From Providencia alcalifaciens (GTDB lineage: Bacteria; Pseudomonadota; Gammaproteobacteria; Enterobacterales; Enterobacteriaceae), in contig JAOQNJ010000001.1 of NCBI GenBank assembly GCA_025961275.1, positions 4,777,749-4,841,748 on the forward strand: a stretch of 64,000 bases of DNA, written 5' to 3'. A program made the translations under genes and the position numbers. Positions 56,139 to 63,824 of this stretch are shown here, in pieces. Position 1 is the stretch's first letter, and each line of letters begins with the position of its first letter. The notes under the pieces are model-generated. The model was not told where the DNA came from. It did not search any database and saw only the letters and a list, made by a program, of their open reading frames with translations.

Positions 56139-56918
56139 ATGAAACTCGAAAACGCACTAAAAAACTTTCACCCTAAGTCACCGACGTTCGGTAATGTAGC
56201 AGGTTGCACCTCTCCTGACCGTATCACGGGAACGGATATTATGGCCGCTATGGGCATGACTGAATCTAAAGCCAAATTTGGAATGACTGCCTATCTGGCT
56301 AAAAACGATGTCAGCGAAAATGACAAATTCAGCACGGTTGAGGCACTCACCGTATATGCGAAAAGAATGGCACCTAAGCTGGTACGAAAAGCGGCAGGCA
56401 ATAAATTAGGCTATTGCTTAAAAGTACTCGCTAGAATGGCGTTTGAAGATTATGCGCGTTCAGCAGGTTCAGTCTGTCAGTGTTCAGAGTGTAGCGGTAA
56501 AGGACTCATCTACAGTAAAAAAGATGTTATTAAACATCCTGGTATTGTGAATAGTGACGGCGAGATGGTTTTTGAGCCAACGATTAAATATGAGCAAGTC
56601 GAGGAACTGTGTCAAAAATGTGATGGGAAAGGACAGCTAACTCATCGTTGTCGCTGCAAGGGCAGGGGGAAGGTTCTAGACGAGACTCAAACTGAGCAAC
56701 AAGGCGCGCCCGTATTCAAAGCTTGCCCTCGCTGTGCAGGGCGTGGATTTAAACGAGTCCCCTCATCGGTAGCTTATAATGCAATCAAGCATGTGGTGCC
56801 TGATTTAAACGAAAGAACATGGCGCAGGAACTGGAAGCCCTTTTTCGAGGCACTTGCTCACAAATGTTTTATTGAGGAAGGTGTTGCTGAACAGGCATTT
56901 AGCCGAACAATCAAATGA
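56139..56918 (+). CDS. Q-type late antitermination protein
   Basis: A 259-residue protein of the phage antiterminator (phage 82 Q-like) family. The central zinc-binding region carries DnaJ-like CxxCxGxG repeats: CSECSGKG, CQKCDGKG, CRCKGRG and CPRCAGRG (about residues 112-210). Flanking helical parts (GYCLKVLARMAFEDYAR and the C-terminal WRRNWKPFFEALAHKC) match the family. It would bind at the late promoter and let RNA polymerase read through into lysis and head genes. GAGAGGCGG precedes the ATG. Confidence 0.82.
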   Translation: MKLENALKNFHPKSPTFGNVAGCTSPDRITGTDIMAAMGMTESKAKFGMTAYLAKNDVSENDKFSTVEALTVYAKRMAPKLVRKAAGNKLGYCLKVLARMAFEDYARSAGSVCQCSECSGKGLIYSKKDVIKHPGIVNSDGEMVFEPTIKYEQVEELCQKCDGKGQLTHRCRCKGRGKVLDETQTEQQGAPVFKACPRCAGRGFKRVPSSVAYNAIKHVVPDLNERTWRRNWKPFFEALAHKCFIEEGVAEQAFSRTIK

Positions 56919-57007
56919 CTAATTAAGCTAATCTTATTTTTATTTCTGTAAATTTAATTTTATTTAGTGTAAAAATAAAGGAATCAAATTTAGATGAGGT
57001 GTGGTTT

Positions 57008-57562
57008 ATGTGGAGCAACAAAGTAAATATAAAAATAGTTATTTGGGGAACAATTGTTGGTGGTTTCATGAGTTCATTAGTTAAATGGGGCTCTGAAGTA
57101 AATATGCCGCCAAGAGTTGCGGGTGAAATATCACCTCCAGCAGCGAATATTGACGCATGGTTTGGCTGGTTAGGTATCAATTCTCATTCTCTTGATTATT
57201 TTTATCAGGGATCATTAGTCGGTGGTGCTGTGACCTTATACCATTGGTTATTTAGTTTTGCGTTCGCTTTTGTATACGTTTTTTTATCAGCTTACCTGCC
57301 TAAGATTCGAATGTTCTATGGTGCGTTATATGGTGTTTTAATCACAATATTTGCACACGGGATTATGATCCCATTATTTGGTTTCCGTCATCCTTCATAT
57401 AATGAGGGTAAAGTTGGCTGGCTTTGGAATTTAAATGGTTATGAATTATTTAGTGAGATTTTAGGACATATTTATTGGGCTGCATCTATAGAAATATGTC
57501 TCATTGCAGTCTTAGCATCTTTTGCACGCCCTATACGTGGCAGCTGGCTGTGCGGTAAATAA
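57008..57562 (+). CDS. YagU-like inner-membrane protein (prophage cargo)
   Basis: A 184-residue membrane protein with about four spans that matches the YagU/DUF1440 family: GGFMSSLVKWGSEVNMPPR near the start, LPKIRMFYGALYGVLI, PLFGFRHP, and SEILGHIYWAASIEI near the end. YagU is linked to acid resistance in E. coli. It has no role in phage growth and sits between Q and the methyltransferase with its own terminator, as a cargo gene (moron) would. The start at 57008 follows GAGGTG. Confidence 0.75.
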   Translation: MWSNKVNIKIVIWGTIVGGFMSSLVKWGSEVNMPPRVAGEISPPAANIDAWFGWLGINSHSLDYFYQGSLVGGAVTLYHWLFSFAFAFVYVFLSAYLPKIRMFYGALYGVLITIFAHGIMIPLFGFRHPSYNEGKVGWLWNLNGYELFSEILGHIYWAASIEICLIAVLASFARPIRGSWLCGK

Positions 57563-57662
57563 GTGCATTCGAAAATACGGATTGTTGCATTTTGTCCGAA
57601 GCTGGTTTATTATCCTCTAATAATGGACATTATATACCTAGTCGCATTAAACCAATTCAAGA

Positions 57663-57684
57663 CCTCGCAATGCGGGGTTTTTTT
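57663..57684 (+). terminator. terminator after the YagU-like gene
   Basis: CCTCGC-AAT-GCGGGG followed by seven T; about 100 bp after the YagU-like gene. In lambdoid phages a Q-dependent read-through terminator lies in this area. Confidence 0.85.
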
Positions 57685-57776
57685 ATGCCTGAAACAAACA
57701 TAAGACTTGCTGTTCTCCTTTGCCAGAGTTACATGTGTAGTTATGCACAATAACTGACCAAAGGTTTGAAATTATC

Positions 57777-57974
57777 ATGCGAAAACATGTAGATATGACA
57801 GAAAAAGCAAGGCTTGTTTTTGATGCGGTTCCACTAGATGTGGCCGTTACAACGGGCGAGGTTTCTCAGTTCACCGAATTAACAAACCCCTGCTGCCAGT
57901 TAATACTGACACAACTTGCAATGGCGGGGTTAATCAAAGAAAACATCAAAGAAAGAACATATCAAAATATCTAG
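57777..57974 (+). CDS. small winged-helix-like phage protein
   Basis: 65 residues. The pattern (EKARLVFDAVP, then TGEVSQFTELTNPCCQLILTQL, then AGLIKE) looks like a compact winged helix of the type in which the last helix is followed by a short wing. Unknown function; located between the terminator and the methyltransferase gene. Confidence 0.5.
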   Translation: MRKHVDMTEKARLVFDAVPLDVAVTTGEVSQFTELTNPCCQLILTQLAMAGLIKENIKERTYQNI

Positions 57975-58116
57975 CACTGTGAAAATGGGCGACTGTAAAA
58001 GTGTTGGTAGCACTCATACAGTCATTCACCCGTTCCGGAAGATCACGGACAAACCAAGGCCCACTGCTTATGCGCACAAAGCGAAGTGAGCTTATCAAAA
58101 AAGGTTCTCCTGATCT

Positions 58117-59160
58117 ATGAAAAACACTGTAAATTTAAACAGTATCAATTTAGTTAATGATGACTCACTCAGCTACATAAAGACACTTCCCGATAATTGT
58201 ATTGACCTAATTGCAACCGACCCACCTTACTTTCAGGTTAAGTCATGTAATTGGGATAATCAGTGGGAAAATGTTACTTCTTATTTATCTTGGCTTGATG
58301 AAATGCTTGCTGAATTTTGGCGTGTTCTAAAGCCAAACGGCAGCTTATATATGTTTTGTGGTTCAAAGCTGGCGACTGATACGGAATTATTAGTTCGTGA
58401 ACGGTTTAACGTTTTAAACCATATAATTTGGGCTAAACCATCAGGACCATGGCGGCGGGCGTGTAAAGCTGACTTACGTAGTTTCTTTCCAAGCACAGAA
58501 CGGATCCTATTCGCTGAACATTACCAAGGCCCATACAAAGGGAAGGGTAGCGAATACTTGCAGCAATGCCGTGAACTTAAAGAAAACGTGCTTAAGCCAC
58601 TAATCGAATATTTCAAACAAGCACGGGATTCGTTAGGGATAACAGCAAAAGAGATCCACGCCGCGACAGGTAAGCAAATGGCTTCTCATTGGTTTGGCTA
58701 CAGTCAGTGGCAGCTACCAAGTGAACCGGATTATTTGAAGCTTCAGGATTTATTCAAGCGTGTTGCTGAGGAAAAATTAAGTAAAAATCCGTTAGATCGT
58801 GAACACGCTGAACTGGTGATGCAGCAAGCAACATTAAGGCGTGAATATCATGAATTAGCTGAACAATATCAATTATTACGTCGCCCTTTTACTGTGACCG
58901 TTGATGTTCCTTATACAGATGTGTGGGTATATCCACCGGTGCAATATTACCCCGGCAAGCATCCATGTGAAAAACCTGCTGAGATGATGGAGCACATTAT
59001 CAATAGTAGCAGTCGTGAAGGTGATGTTGTTGCTGATTTCTTCATGGGGTCTGGCGCAACAATAAAAGCCGCATTAAAGCTTAACCGGCGCGTGATAGGT
59101 ATTGAGTTAGAAACTGAACGGTTTGAGCAAACTAAGTTAGAGATAGATCAGAGTAAATAG
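58117..59160 (+). CDS. phage DNA methyltransferase, beta class (DPPY)
   Basis: A 347-residue S-adenosylmethionine-dependent DNA N6-adenine or N4-cytosine methyltransferase. DPPYF (35-39, catalytic motif IV) comes before FMGSG (about 309-313, motif I), the beta-class order. HPCEKPAEMMEHI is motif X-like. A segment of about 130 residues (about 130-255) between these parts is an insertion relative to small phage Dam-type enzymes and may recognise the target. No restriction partner is seen, so it probably protects phage DNA from host restriction. Confidence 0.85.
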   Translation: MKNTVNLNSINLVNDDSLSYIKTLPDNCIDLIATDPPYFQVKSCNWDNQWENVTSYLSWLDEMLAEFWRVLKPNGSLYMFCGSKLATDTELLVRERFNVLNHIIWAKPSGPWRRACKADLRSFFPSTERILFAEHYQGPYKGKGSEYLQQCRELKENVLKPLIEYFKQARDSLGITAKEIHAATGKQMASHWFGYSQWQLPSEPDYLKLQDLFKRVAEEKLSKNPLDREHAELVMQQATLRREYHELAEQYQLLRRPFTVTVDVPYTDVWVYPPVQYYPGKHPCEKPAEMMEHIINSSSREGDVVADFFMGSGATIKAALKLNRRVIGIELETERFEQTKLEIDQSK

Positions 59161-59308
59161 TCACCTAACCTATAGGATGGAACCTCACCAAGGCGGGTTT
59201 TGTTATTCAACATTTAGTGTCATAAGTTAAATTAGCTTGGTGTATACTTATACCCTTGCCTAAATTAGATTGTGTCTACGTTAATGAATTGAACAAAAGG
59301 TACTATAA

Positions 59309-59749
59309 GTGATTAGAAAGTTTATCAAGATATCAGCGATGCTAGCCTTTATATTTTCTGCTTCATCATATGCAGCGACAAAGAAAATTGAATGTGAATA
59401 CTCACAAAAGGTTCCTGATGTAGAAATAGATAAGAAAAAAAGTTTATGGTCGTTGGATTTTGATAAAGCAACCCCTAAAGCTAATGATAAAAAGACATTT
59501 ATAGTTGAATTAGAGCGTATAACATGGGTGGACCCTTGGGGGGATGAGCATACCTACTTTTTCCAAGACATAGCATCTCCCATGAAAGGGTATAGGATTC
59601 TAAGCGGTTATAGTGAGCATGAAAGCAATATTGAGCGCGGTATTGCTTATTTTGAAGAACGCAAAGTTTTACGCGAGAGTTATCATCAAAATAATGAAGA
59701 CTTTGCAATCTGGCGGACAGGGTGTGAAATTTTTGATGAAGAAATGTAG
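59309..59749 (+). CDS. secreted protein of unknown function (prophage cargo)
   Basis: 146 residues starting with GTG behind AAAAGG. The signal peptide (ISAMLAFIFSASSYA) is cut before ATKKIECEYS. Two cysteines (CEY and GCE) could form a disulfide. The mature part is acidic with a Trp-rich middle (ITWVDPWGDEHTYFFQ). I recognise no family. Being exported and non-essential for a phage, it looks like another cargo gene. A strong palindrome and a terminator follow. Confidence 0.6.
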   Translation: MIRKFIKISAMLAFIFSASSYAATKKIECEYSQKVPDVEIDKKKSLWSLDFDKATPKANDKKTFIVELERITWVDPWGDEHTYFFQDIASPMKGYRILSGYSEHESNIERGIAYFEERKVLRESYHQNNEDFAIWRTGCEIFDEEM

Positions 59750-59815
59750 GTGTTGCTGCACATAAAGCAATAAAATCCAACTACCAAAAGATATTTGGCA
59801 GTTCAAATATCCTGT

Positions 59816-59851
59816 AGTCGCACAGCCTTCTTAACGCAAGGCTGTGCGACT
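59816..59851. repeat. perfect 14-bp inverted repeat
   Basis: AGTCGCACAGCCTT and AAGGCTGTGCGACT around CTTAACGC. There is no T tract. It lies 26 bp before a true terminator, so the pair may form a two-step stop or a protein site. Confidence 0.75.
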
Positions 59852-59876
59852 GAGCTATATCAGTCATCTATTCAAG

Positions 59877-59900
59877 AGGTCGCATAGTGCGGCCTTTTTT
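59877..59900 (+). terminator. Rho-independent terminator before the lysis genes
   Basis: AGGTCGCA-TAG-TGCGGCCT with one G-T pair, followed by TTTTTT. It separates the secreted-protein gene from the lysis cassette and would need antitermination by Q for late expression. Confidence 0.82.
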
Positions 59901-59995
59901 CATATACGCCGCCACAAAATTCTAATCACACACACTTAATTGACGCATAGAGATTGTGCGCGGCTATCTATTAACTAAAAACACAGGTGTTATAT

Positions 59996-60415
59996 ATGCC
60001 ACACACAGTAACAGCCAGTATCGCGGTAGGTGGTGCTATTGGTGGCTCTATCGGCGGTACGCTGTTTGGTGCGGATTATGGCGTAGTCCTTGGCGCTATT
60101 ATTGGTGCTTCTGTATCCGTGATAGCGTCAAAAGACAACAACAAACGAAAGATATTGCACTTTTTCCTCGCGTTAGGTGCTGGGGTGCTGATTGCTTATC
60201 CTGCCTCAGAGCTAATTGCTCAAATATGGGCATGGAATGTAAGCCCCAAAATAACCGCGGTCGTAGTTTCAGCTTTGTTAATTCCAATTCTCATTGTCGT
60301 GGCGAATCGAGACAATCTGTTGAAGTTGTTTAGTCGTATTGCGGCATCAATAGACAGGAATTTCAGCAATATCGTTCAAGCCATTAAAGATTGGCGCAAT
60401 AAAGGAGGGAGCTGA
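59996..60415 (+). CDS. putative holin
   Basis: 139 residues from the ATG at 59996, with AGGTG upstream. It has three hydrophobic segments: a Gly-rich first span (SIAVGGAIGGSIGGTLFGA), LHFFLALGAGVLIAYPASEL and AVVVSALLIPILIVVA. A basic, helical C-terminus follows. Size, membrane profile and place at the head of the lysis cassette fit a holin, which permeabilises the inner membrane to release the endolysin. No specific holin family is certain. Confidence 0.6.
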   Translation: MPHTVTASIAVGGAIGGSIGGTLFGADYGVVLGAIIGASVSVIASKDNNKRKILHFFLALGAGVLIAYPASELIAQIWAWNVSPKITAVVVSALLIPILIVVANRDNLLKLFSRIAASIDRNFSNIVQAIKDWRNKGGS

Positions 60416-60780
60416 TGGAGACCTTCCTAACAACACTCTCAGGCATAGCCTACTGGGTGGACACTCACCCGCTAGATGCTGCTGATGTTTTTTTTATGCT
60501 TGCTTCAGCGGTAACGGTATTTCTCTGCCCCTACAAGAAAACGAGAGATTCTGTCATTGGTAATATTCTAATTATTTGCTGGGTTTGCCAGATAGGGGAA
60601 ACGATATACGGAGAACGGATATCAGCTGCCTCTGATGTTTTATTTGATGGTGTATTTTTTATCGTCATATTCGCCGTTGGCGGAAATATCATGTCGGTTG
60701 TCGTTTTCAGTAAATTAATCGCTCGACTCAAATCAATCTGGCTGCTTATAAAGCGGCCTTTTATTTCAAAGGTAAAATAA
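60415..60780 (+). CDS. putative second holin or lysis-associated membrane protein
   Basis: 121 residues with three hydrophobic segments (VFFMLASAVTVFL, VIGNILIICWVCQI, GVFFIVIFAVGGNIMSVVVF) and a basic end (LLIKRPFISKVK). It overlaps the gene before and the endolysin after by single bases (TGATG and TAATGA junctions), so the three are translated together. It may be an antiholin partner. Confidence 0.5.
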   Translation: METFLTTLSGIAYWVDTHPLDAADVFFMLASAVTVFLCPYKKTRDSVIGNILIICWVCQIGETIYGERISAASDVLFDGVFFIVIFAVGGNIMSVVVFSKLIARLKSIWLLIKRPFISKVK

Positions 60781-61199
60781 TGACCAGCCAGCAACGAAAA
60801 ATAGCACGCGGTGAGCGTAATAATAACCCCGGCAACATTCGTCATGGTTCAAAATGGCAGGGGCTATCAGCTACGCAAACGGATAAAGACTTTTGTCAGT
60901 TTATTTCCGCTGAATATGGCATCCGAGCAATCTTTGTATTGATGCGCACATACGAAAAGAAATACGGATTATGTTCAGTTCGTCAAATTATCAACCGCTA
61001 TGCGCCACCAAATGAAAATCACACAGAAAACTATATCCAGCGTGCTGCAAAAACGCTCGGGGTTAGTCCTGAGGATTGTCTGACTGTGAACGATAAAGAG
61101 GTGGCTATTGAGTTATCGAAAGCAATTATCGCAATCGAGCTAGGTTATGCCGTCCCTTATTCTGACTCACTGTTCGAAAAAGCGTGGAGCTTGTTGTGA
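60780..61199 (+). CDS. putative endolysin / muramidase-like protein
   Basis: 139 residues with the motif RNNNPGNIRHGSKWQGL, then DFCQFISAEYGIRAIFVLMRTY and INRYAPPNENHTENYIQRAA. This pattern is shared with phage 'structural protein P5/transglycosylase-like' proteins that cleave peptidoglycan. Its site between two holin-like genes and the spanins makes it the endolysin of this phage. There is no signal peptide, so release would depend on the holin. The catalytic residue is not certain. Confidence 0.65.
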   Translation: MTSQQRKIARGERNNNPGNIRHGSKWQGLSATQTDKDFCQFISAEYGIRAIFVLMRTYEKKYGLCSVRQIINRYAPPNENHTENYIQRAAKTLGVSPEDCLTVNDKEVAIELSKAIIAIELGYAVPYSDSLFEKAWSLL

Positions 61200-61648
61200 A
61201 TAGTTTAAAGTCATGGTTTCCCGTTCTGTTGTGGGGTGGATTGTGTATTGCTTTGTTCTTTTCGACTAAAGAAATGATAGAGCTTGGTAAAGAGAACAAA
61301 GACCTAAGGAAAGCAAACAGCTCCCTCGCTGCTGAAATGGCAGACTATGAAAAGCGCATTAACTCCCTTCGCGAAGTCGACACCAAACACACAACGGAAC
61401 TCACAAATGCAAAAGCTGAAATTGACCAGTTGCGTATTGCTGCTGAGCGCAATCCTGAGCGGGTGTACATCAGAGCCAGTTGTCCGAAAAGTGAAACCAA
61501 TTCCACCTCCGGCTTGGATGATGGAACAGCCGCCAGACCTACTGACTCCGCTGTCAGAAATTATTGGTTACTCAGAAACCGAATTGCAGAACTAACGCGA
61601 ATGATATTAGGGCTGCAAGATTATATTAAAACGGAGTGTTTACGATGA
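61196..61648 (+). CDS. Rz-like inner-membrane spanin
   Basis: 150 residues from a GTG at 61196 with GGAG just upstream. It has one N-terminal membrane anchor (WFPVLLWGGLCIALFF), then a long coiled-coil periplasmic part (LGKENKDLRKANSSLAAEMA; ELTNAKAEIDQLRI), the usual i-spanin plan. With Rz1, encoded inside it in another frame, it fuses inner and outer membranes in the last step of lysis. The start overlaps the endolysin end by 4 bp. Confidence 0.82.
   Translation: MNSLKSWFPVLLWGGLCIALFFSTKEMIELGKENKDLRKANSSLAAEMADYEKRINSLREVDTKHTTELTNAKAEIDQLRIAAERNPERVYIRASCPKSETNSTSGLDDGTAARPTDSAVRNYWLLRNRIAELTRMILGLQDYIKTECLR
61407..61595 (+). CDS. Rz1-like outer-membrane spanin lipoprotein, nested in Rz
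   Basis: 62 residues in the +1 frame entirely within the Rz-like gene. The lipoprotein signal reads KLTSCVLLLSAILSGC, with lipidation at the Cys of LSGC, followed by a short Pro-rich mature part (VKPIPPPAWMMEQPPDLL) typical of o-spanins. The ATG at 61407 is chosen because it opens directly into the signal sequence; the frame is open further upstream. Confidence 0.8.
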   Translation: MQKLKLTSCVLLLSAILSGCTSEPVVRKVKPIPPPAWMMEQPPDLLTPLSEIIGYSETELQN

Positions 61649-62065
61649 ATGAACAGGTTTCAAAGGCGCTGACCGATTTATTGGAGAAGGCGTCAAGCGG
61701 CATTGATTCAACGGTTGCATTTAGTCAGGCCCAATTGCCAGACGTAATTCATCAGTTACTGGCGTGGAAAATGACAATGGGCATTATCTGGTCTGTTGTT
61801 GGTGTGGTACTTATTGCGCTAGCTATCTTTATATGTCGATATGGGCTAAGAGAGCTAAATCTAACGGCGCTATATGGACATATCATGATGGAGAAAAAAA
61901 TATGACATTAACTCAGTTATGTATGACTTTTCCAGATCGATATTCCCAGCGTTAATTTTGTTTTTCGGCATCTTTATTACCATTGGCGGTTTTGCTATGT
62001 GGTTAAAGATACTTTTAGCTCCAAAGCTATATCTTATTGAATATGCAGCATCACTAATTAAGTAG
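61645..62065 (+). pseudogene. phage membrane protein after the spanins, one frameshift
   Basis: Starts with ATG overlapping the Rz stop (ATGA). As written it ends after 86 residues, but the A7 run 61894-61900 read as A6 gives EKKYDINSVMYDF, continuing to FPALILFFGIFITIGGFAMW and LIEYAASLIK at 62065, a protein of 139 residues with two clear membrane spans. Here one base is in excess, not missing. Function unknown. Confidence 0.6.
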
Positions 62066-62108
62066 ACAAGAAAGCAATACGGGAAATTGAAGTGGAGAGA
62101 GCGAAACA

Positions 62109-62390
62109 ATGACATCCCACAGAAGTATTTTAACTGATTTATTTCTTTTCAGGCAGAAAGCTGACGTTTTGTATAATGATGCTTACAAGGTGTCTAGACT
62201 TGCTCTTCAGATAATAAGTGAAATAGAACCTGAGTTAAAAAAGCGAGGTACAGATAAAGATATCGAGCTTCTTGTAAGAATGCACAGACTCATTGATCTC
62301 ACAATTGAAGCCGCCACGCACTCCAGTGAATATGCAACATCACTTGTAAATGAATATAAGCGAGTCATGGAAGGTATCAATAAATTATAA
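62109..62390 (+). CDS. small helical phage protein, unknown
   Basis: 93 residues, all-helical (LFLFRQKADVLYNDAYKVSR; IELLVRMHRLIDLTIEAATH) with no membrane span. GGAGAG lies before the ATG. It is the last gene of the lysis region before a long non-coding stretch. No family recognised. Confidence 0.5.
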   Translation: MTSHRSILTDLFLFRQKADVLYNDAYKVSRLALQIISEIEPELKKRGTDKDIELLVRMHRLIDLTIEAATHSSEYATSLVNEYKRVMEGINKL

Positions 62391-62561
62391 GATTATTTAA
62401 TTCTATAAACGTCATTCATTGAGTAGCATTGATAGAGCTTTATAGAGGTTTTGGTGCTAGCAGTCACGCTGAGTTACGGAGTTATATCAATCGAAGTAGC
62501 ACAATGCTCTAAATGGAAATGGTTATACAGAAATAGTGTAGAGAGAAAGGGATTTGAAGAT

Positions 62562-62587
62562 AAAAAAAGCCCACCTTGGTGTGGGCT
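62562..62587 (-). terminator. minus-strand terminator-like hairpin 1
   Basis: AGCCCAC-CTTGGT-GTGGGCT; the minus strand continues with TTTTTTT. See the region entry. Confidence 0.6.
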
Positions 62588-62748
62588 AATATACGCATAA
62601 CTTTATATTATAATTATTGGAATCCAGCAGTTTAATACTAGTCTAACTAAGAGCTGTTCAGCATGACAATTGGTGCTAAGTGTAAATGTGACCCTGATGA
62701 GTCAGTTACAGTTCAAGGGGGTTATTGTGGCTTTGCGTAGGAAAGAAT

Positions 62749-62777
62749 AAAAAAATAGCCCACGTGGCGGTGGGCTA
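62749..62777 (-). terminator. minus-strand terminator-like hairpin 2
   Basis: TAGCCCAC-GTGGCG-GTGGGCTA; the minus strand continues with TTTTTTT. Same stem core as hairpin 1, 188 bp away. Confidence 0.6.
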
Positions 62778-62971
62778 AGGTTAATTGTGCGACAGCATAT
62801 TATTATAAGTCCAGCACAGAAAGAGAGAGGAGTATAGCACTGGACTCTAGGGGTGCTACAGGGTTGAATGAATAATATGCCACCAGTCGGGAAAAGACAT
62901 TCACATTTAGTGCTCACAAATTGTCCGCCCTGTCACACATCATGCAACTAATAGCTACAACCTTTAAAAGA

Positions 62972-62993
62972 GATCGCGAAAGCGGTCTTTTTT
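62972..62993 (+). terminator. terminator before the tail-tip-like gene
   Basis: GATCGC-GAAA-GCGGTC followed by TTTTTT. It carries a stable GAAA tetraloop. It ends 17 bp before the next start codon, so it may act as an attenuator or as a Q-controlled stop. Confidence 0.82.
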
Positions 62994-63010
62994 CATTTAT
63001 GGAGACAGTC

Positions 63011-63823
63011 ATGTCTGATAAAAAAGAAATAGCCACTCTATCTATAAAGATATCAGTCGATAGCACTGACTTAGATAAGCTAGAAGCACAGCTTAAACGC
63101 ATTGCTGGATTGATGGTTAATGCAGGACTGAAGGAGCCAGCAAACGGTGGTTTTGTGAGTGATTCGTTTGGCATTTTTAGCTCATCGGGTGGCAAGTTAG
63201 AGCCTGTATTTTCTGTCGAAAACGGACGGACATTTATAAATACCGCATTTATTCAGGACGGGACAATTACTAATGCGAAAATTAAAAACGGTAAGGCTTA
63301 TGTTGATAGTGCATTTATCACATCTGCAACCGTTAGTCCTGCAATTAAATACACTATTTCAGGCTTACACAGTGATGAATACAAAGAAGATCTAAAGCAA
63401 GCAGTAAAGCAGGCAATACGACCTGTGATCCGCAATCATATCAAAGTTGAACGAGTAAACGAAAAGCAAGCAGAAAATGTATTTCGTGGAGGAGTCCGTG
63501 TTGATGAGGGCGAGTCTGCAATAGCTAACATTGATAACGCTATAGCTGAAATAAAGGAAGTTGATGCAGATCAGTATATAAAAGAGCTGAGTACTGAGTT
63601 TGCCAAACACAATGACAACAGCATTGACAATCACGCCCCAAATCTCTTTCAAGAAGTTGAAGCGCTAAAGGAAACTGTAGCAGCAATGCTATCTGAGAAA
63701 GAGCAAGAGCGCGCTTCGATTGCATCTATACAGCAGGCTATCGCCGAGTCAAATTATGCGCACGCTGAGGCAACCCGTCAACTTGCTATCGATATGCAGC
63801 GTAGTCGCTCAGGGTTTTGTTGA
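63011..63823 (+). CDS. DUF1983-like tail-tip domain protein
   Basis: A 270-residue protein from the ATG at 63011 (GGAGACAG upstream). Residues about 45-120 (GIFSSSGGKLEPVFSVENGRTFINTAFIQDGTITNAKIKN and the repeat YVDSAFITSATVSPAIK) match the DUF1983 segment found at the C-terminus of lambda J-like tail-tip proteins. The remainder is helical and charged, with a coiled-coil near the end (LKETVAAMLSEKEQERASI). It is odd to find it on its own before the packaging genes; it may be a separate host-range or tail-tip accessory protein. Confidence 0.6.
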   Translation: MSDKKEIATLSIKISVDSTDLDKLEAQLKRIAGLMVNAGLKEPANGGFVSDSFGIFSSSGGKLEPVFSVENGRTFINTAFIQDGTITNAKIKNGKAYVDSAFITSATVSPAIKYTISGLHSDEYKEDLKQAVKQAIRPVIRNHIKVERVNEKQAENVFRGGVRVDEGESAIANIDNAIAEIKEVDADQYIKELSTEFAKHNDNSIDNHAPNLFQEVEALKETVAAMLSEKEQERASIASIQQAIAESNYAHAEATRQLAIDMQRSRSGFC

Positions 63824-63824
63824 T

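Larger units (their letters stand above)
62391..62967. other. non-coding region with two minus-oriented hairpins
   Basis: No plus-strand gene. It contains two similar hairpins, AGCCCAC/GTGGGCT (62568-62587) and TAGCCCAC/GTGGGCTA (62756-62777). Each is preceded by seven A, so on the minus strand each reads as a terminator with a T7 tail. No leftward gene is evident in front of them. Confidence 0.6.

Noticed and set aside
59956..60333. 125-codon frame overlapping the putative holin
   Set aside because: Its Cys/Arg/Trp-rich composition is that of a shadow frame, and the overlapping frame has clear membrane segments and a ribosome site.
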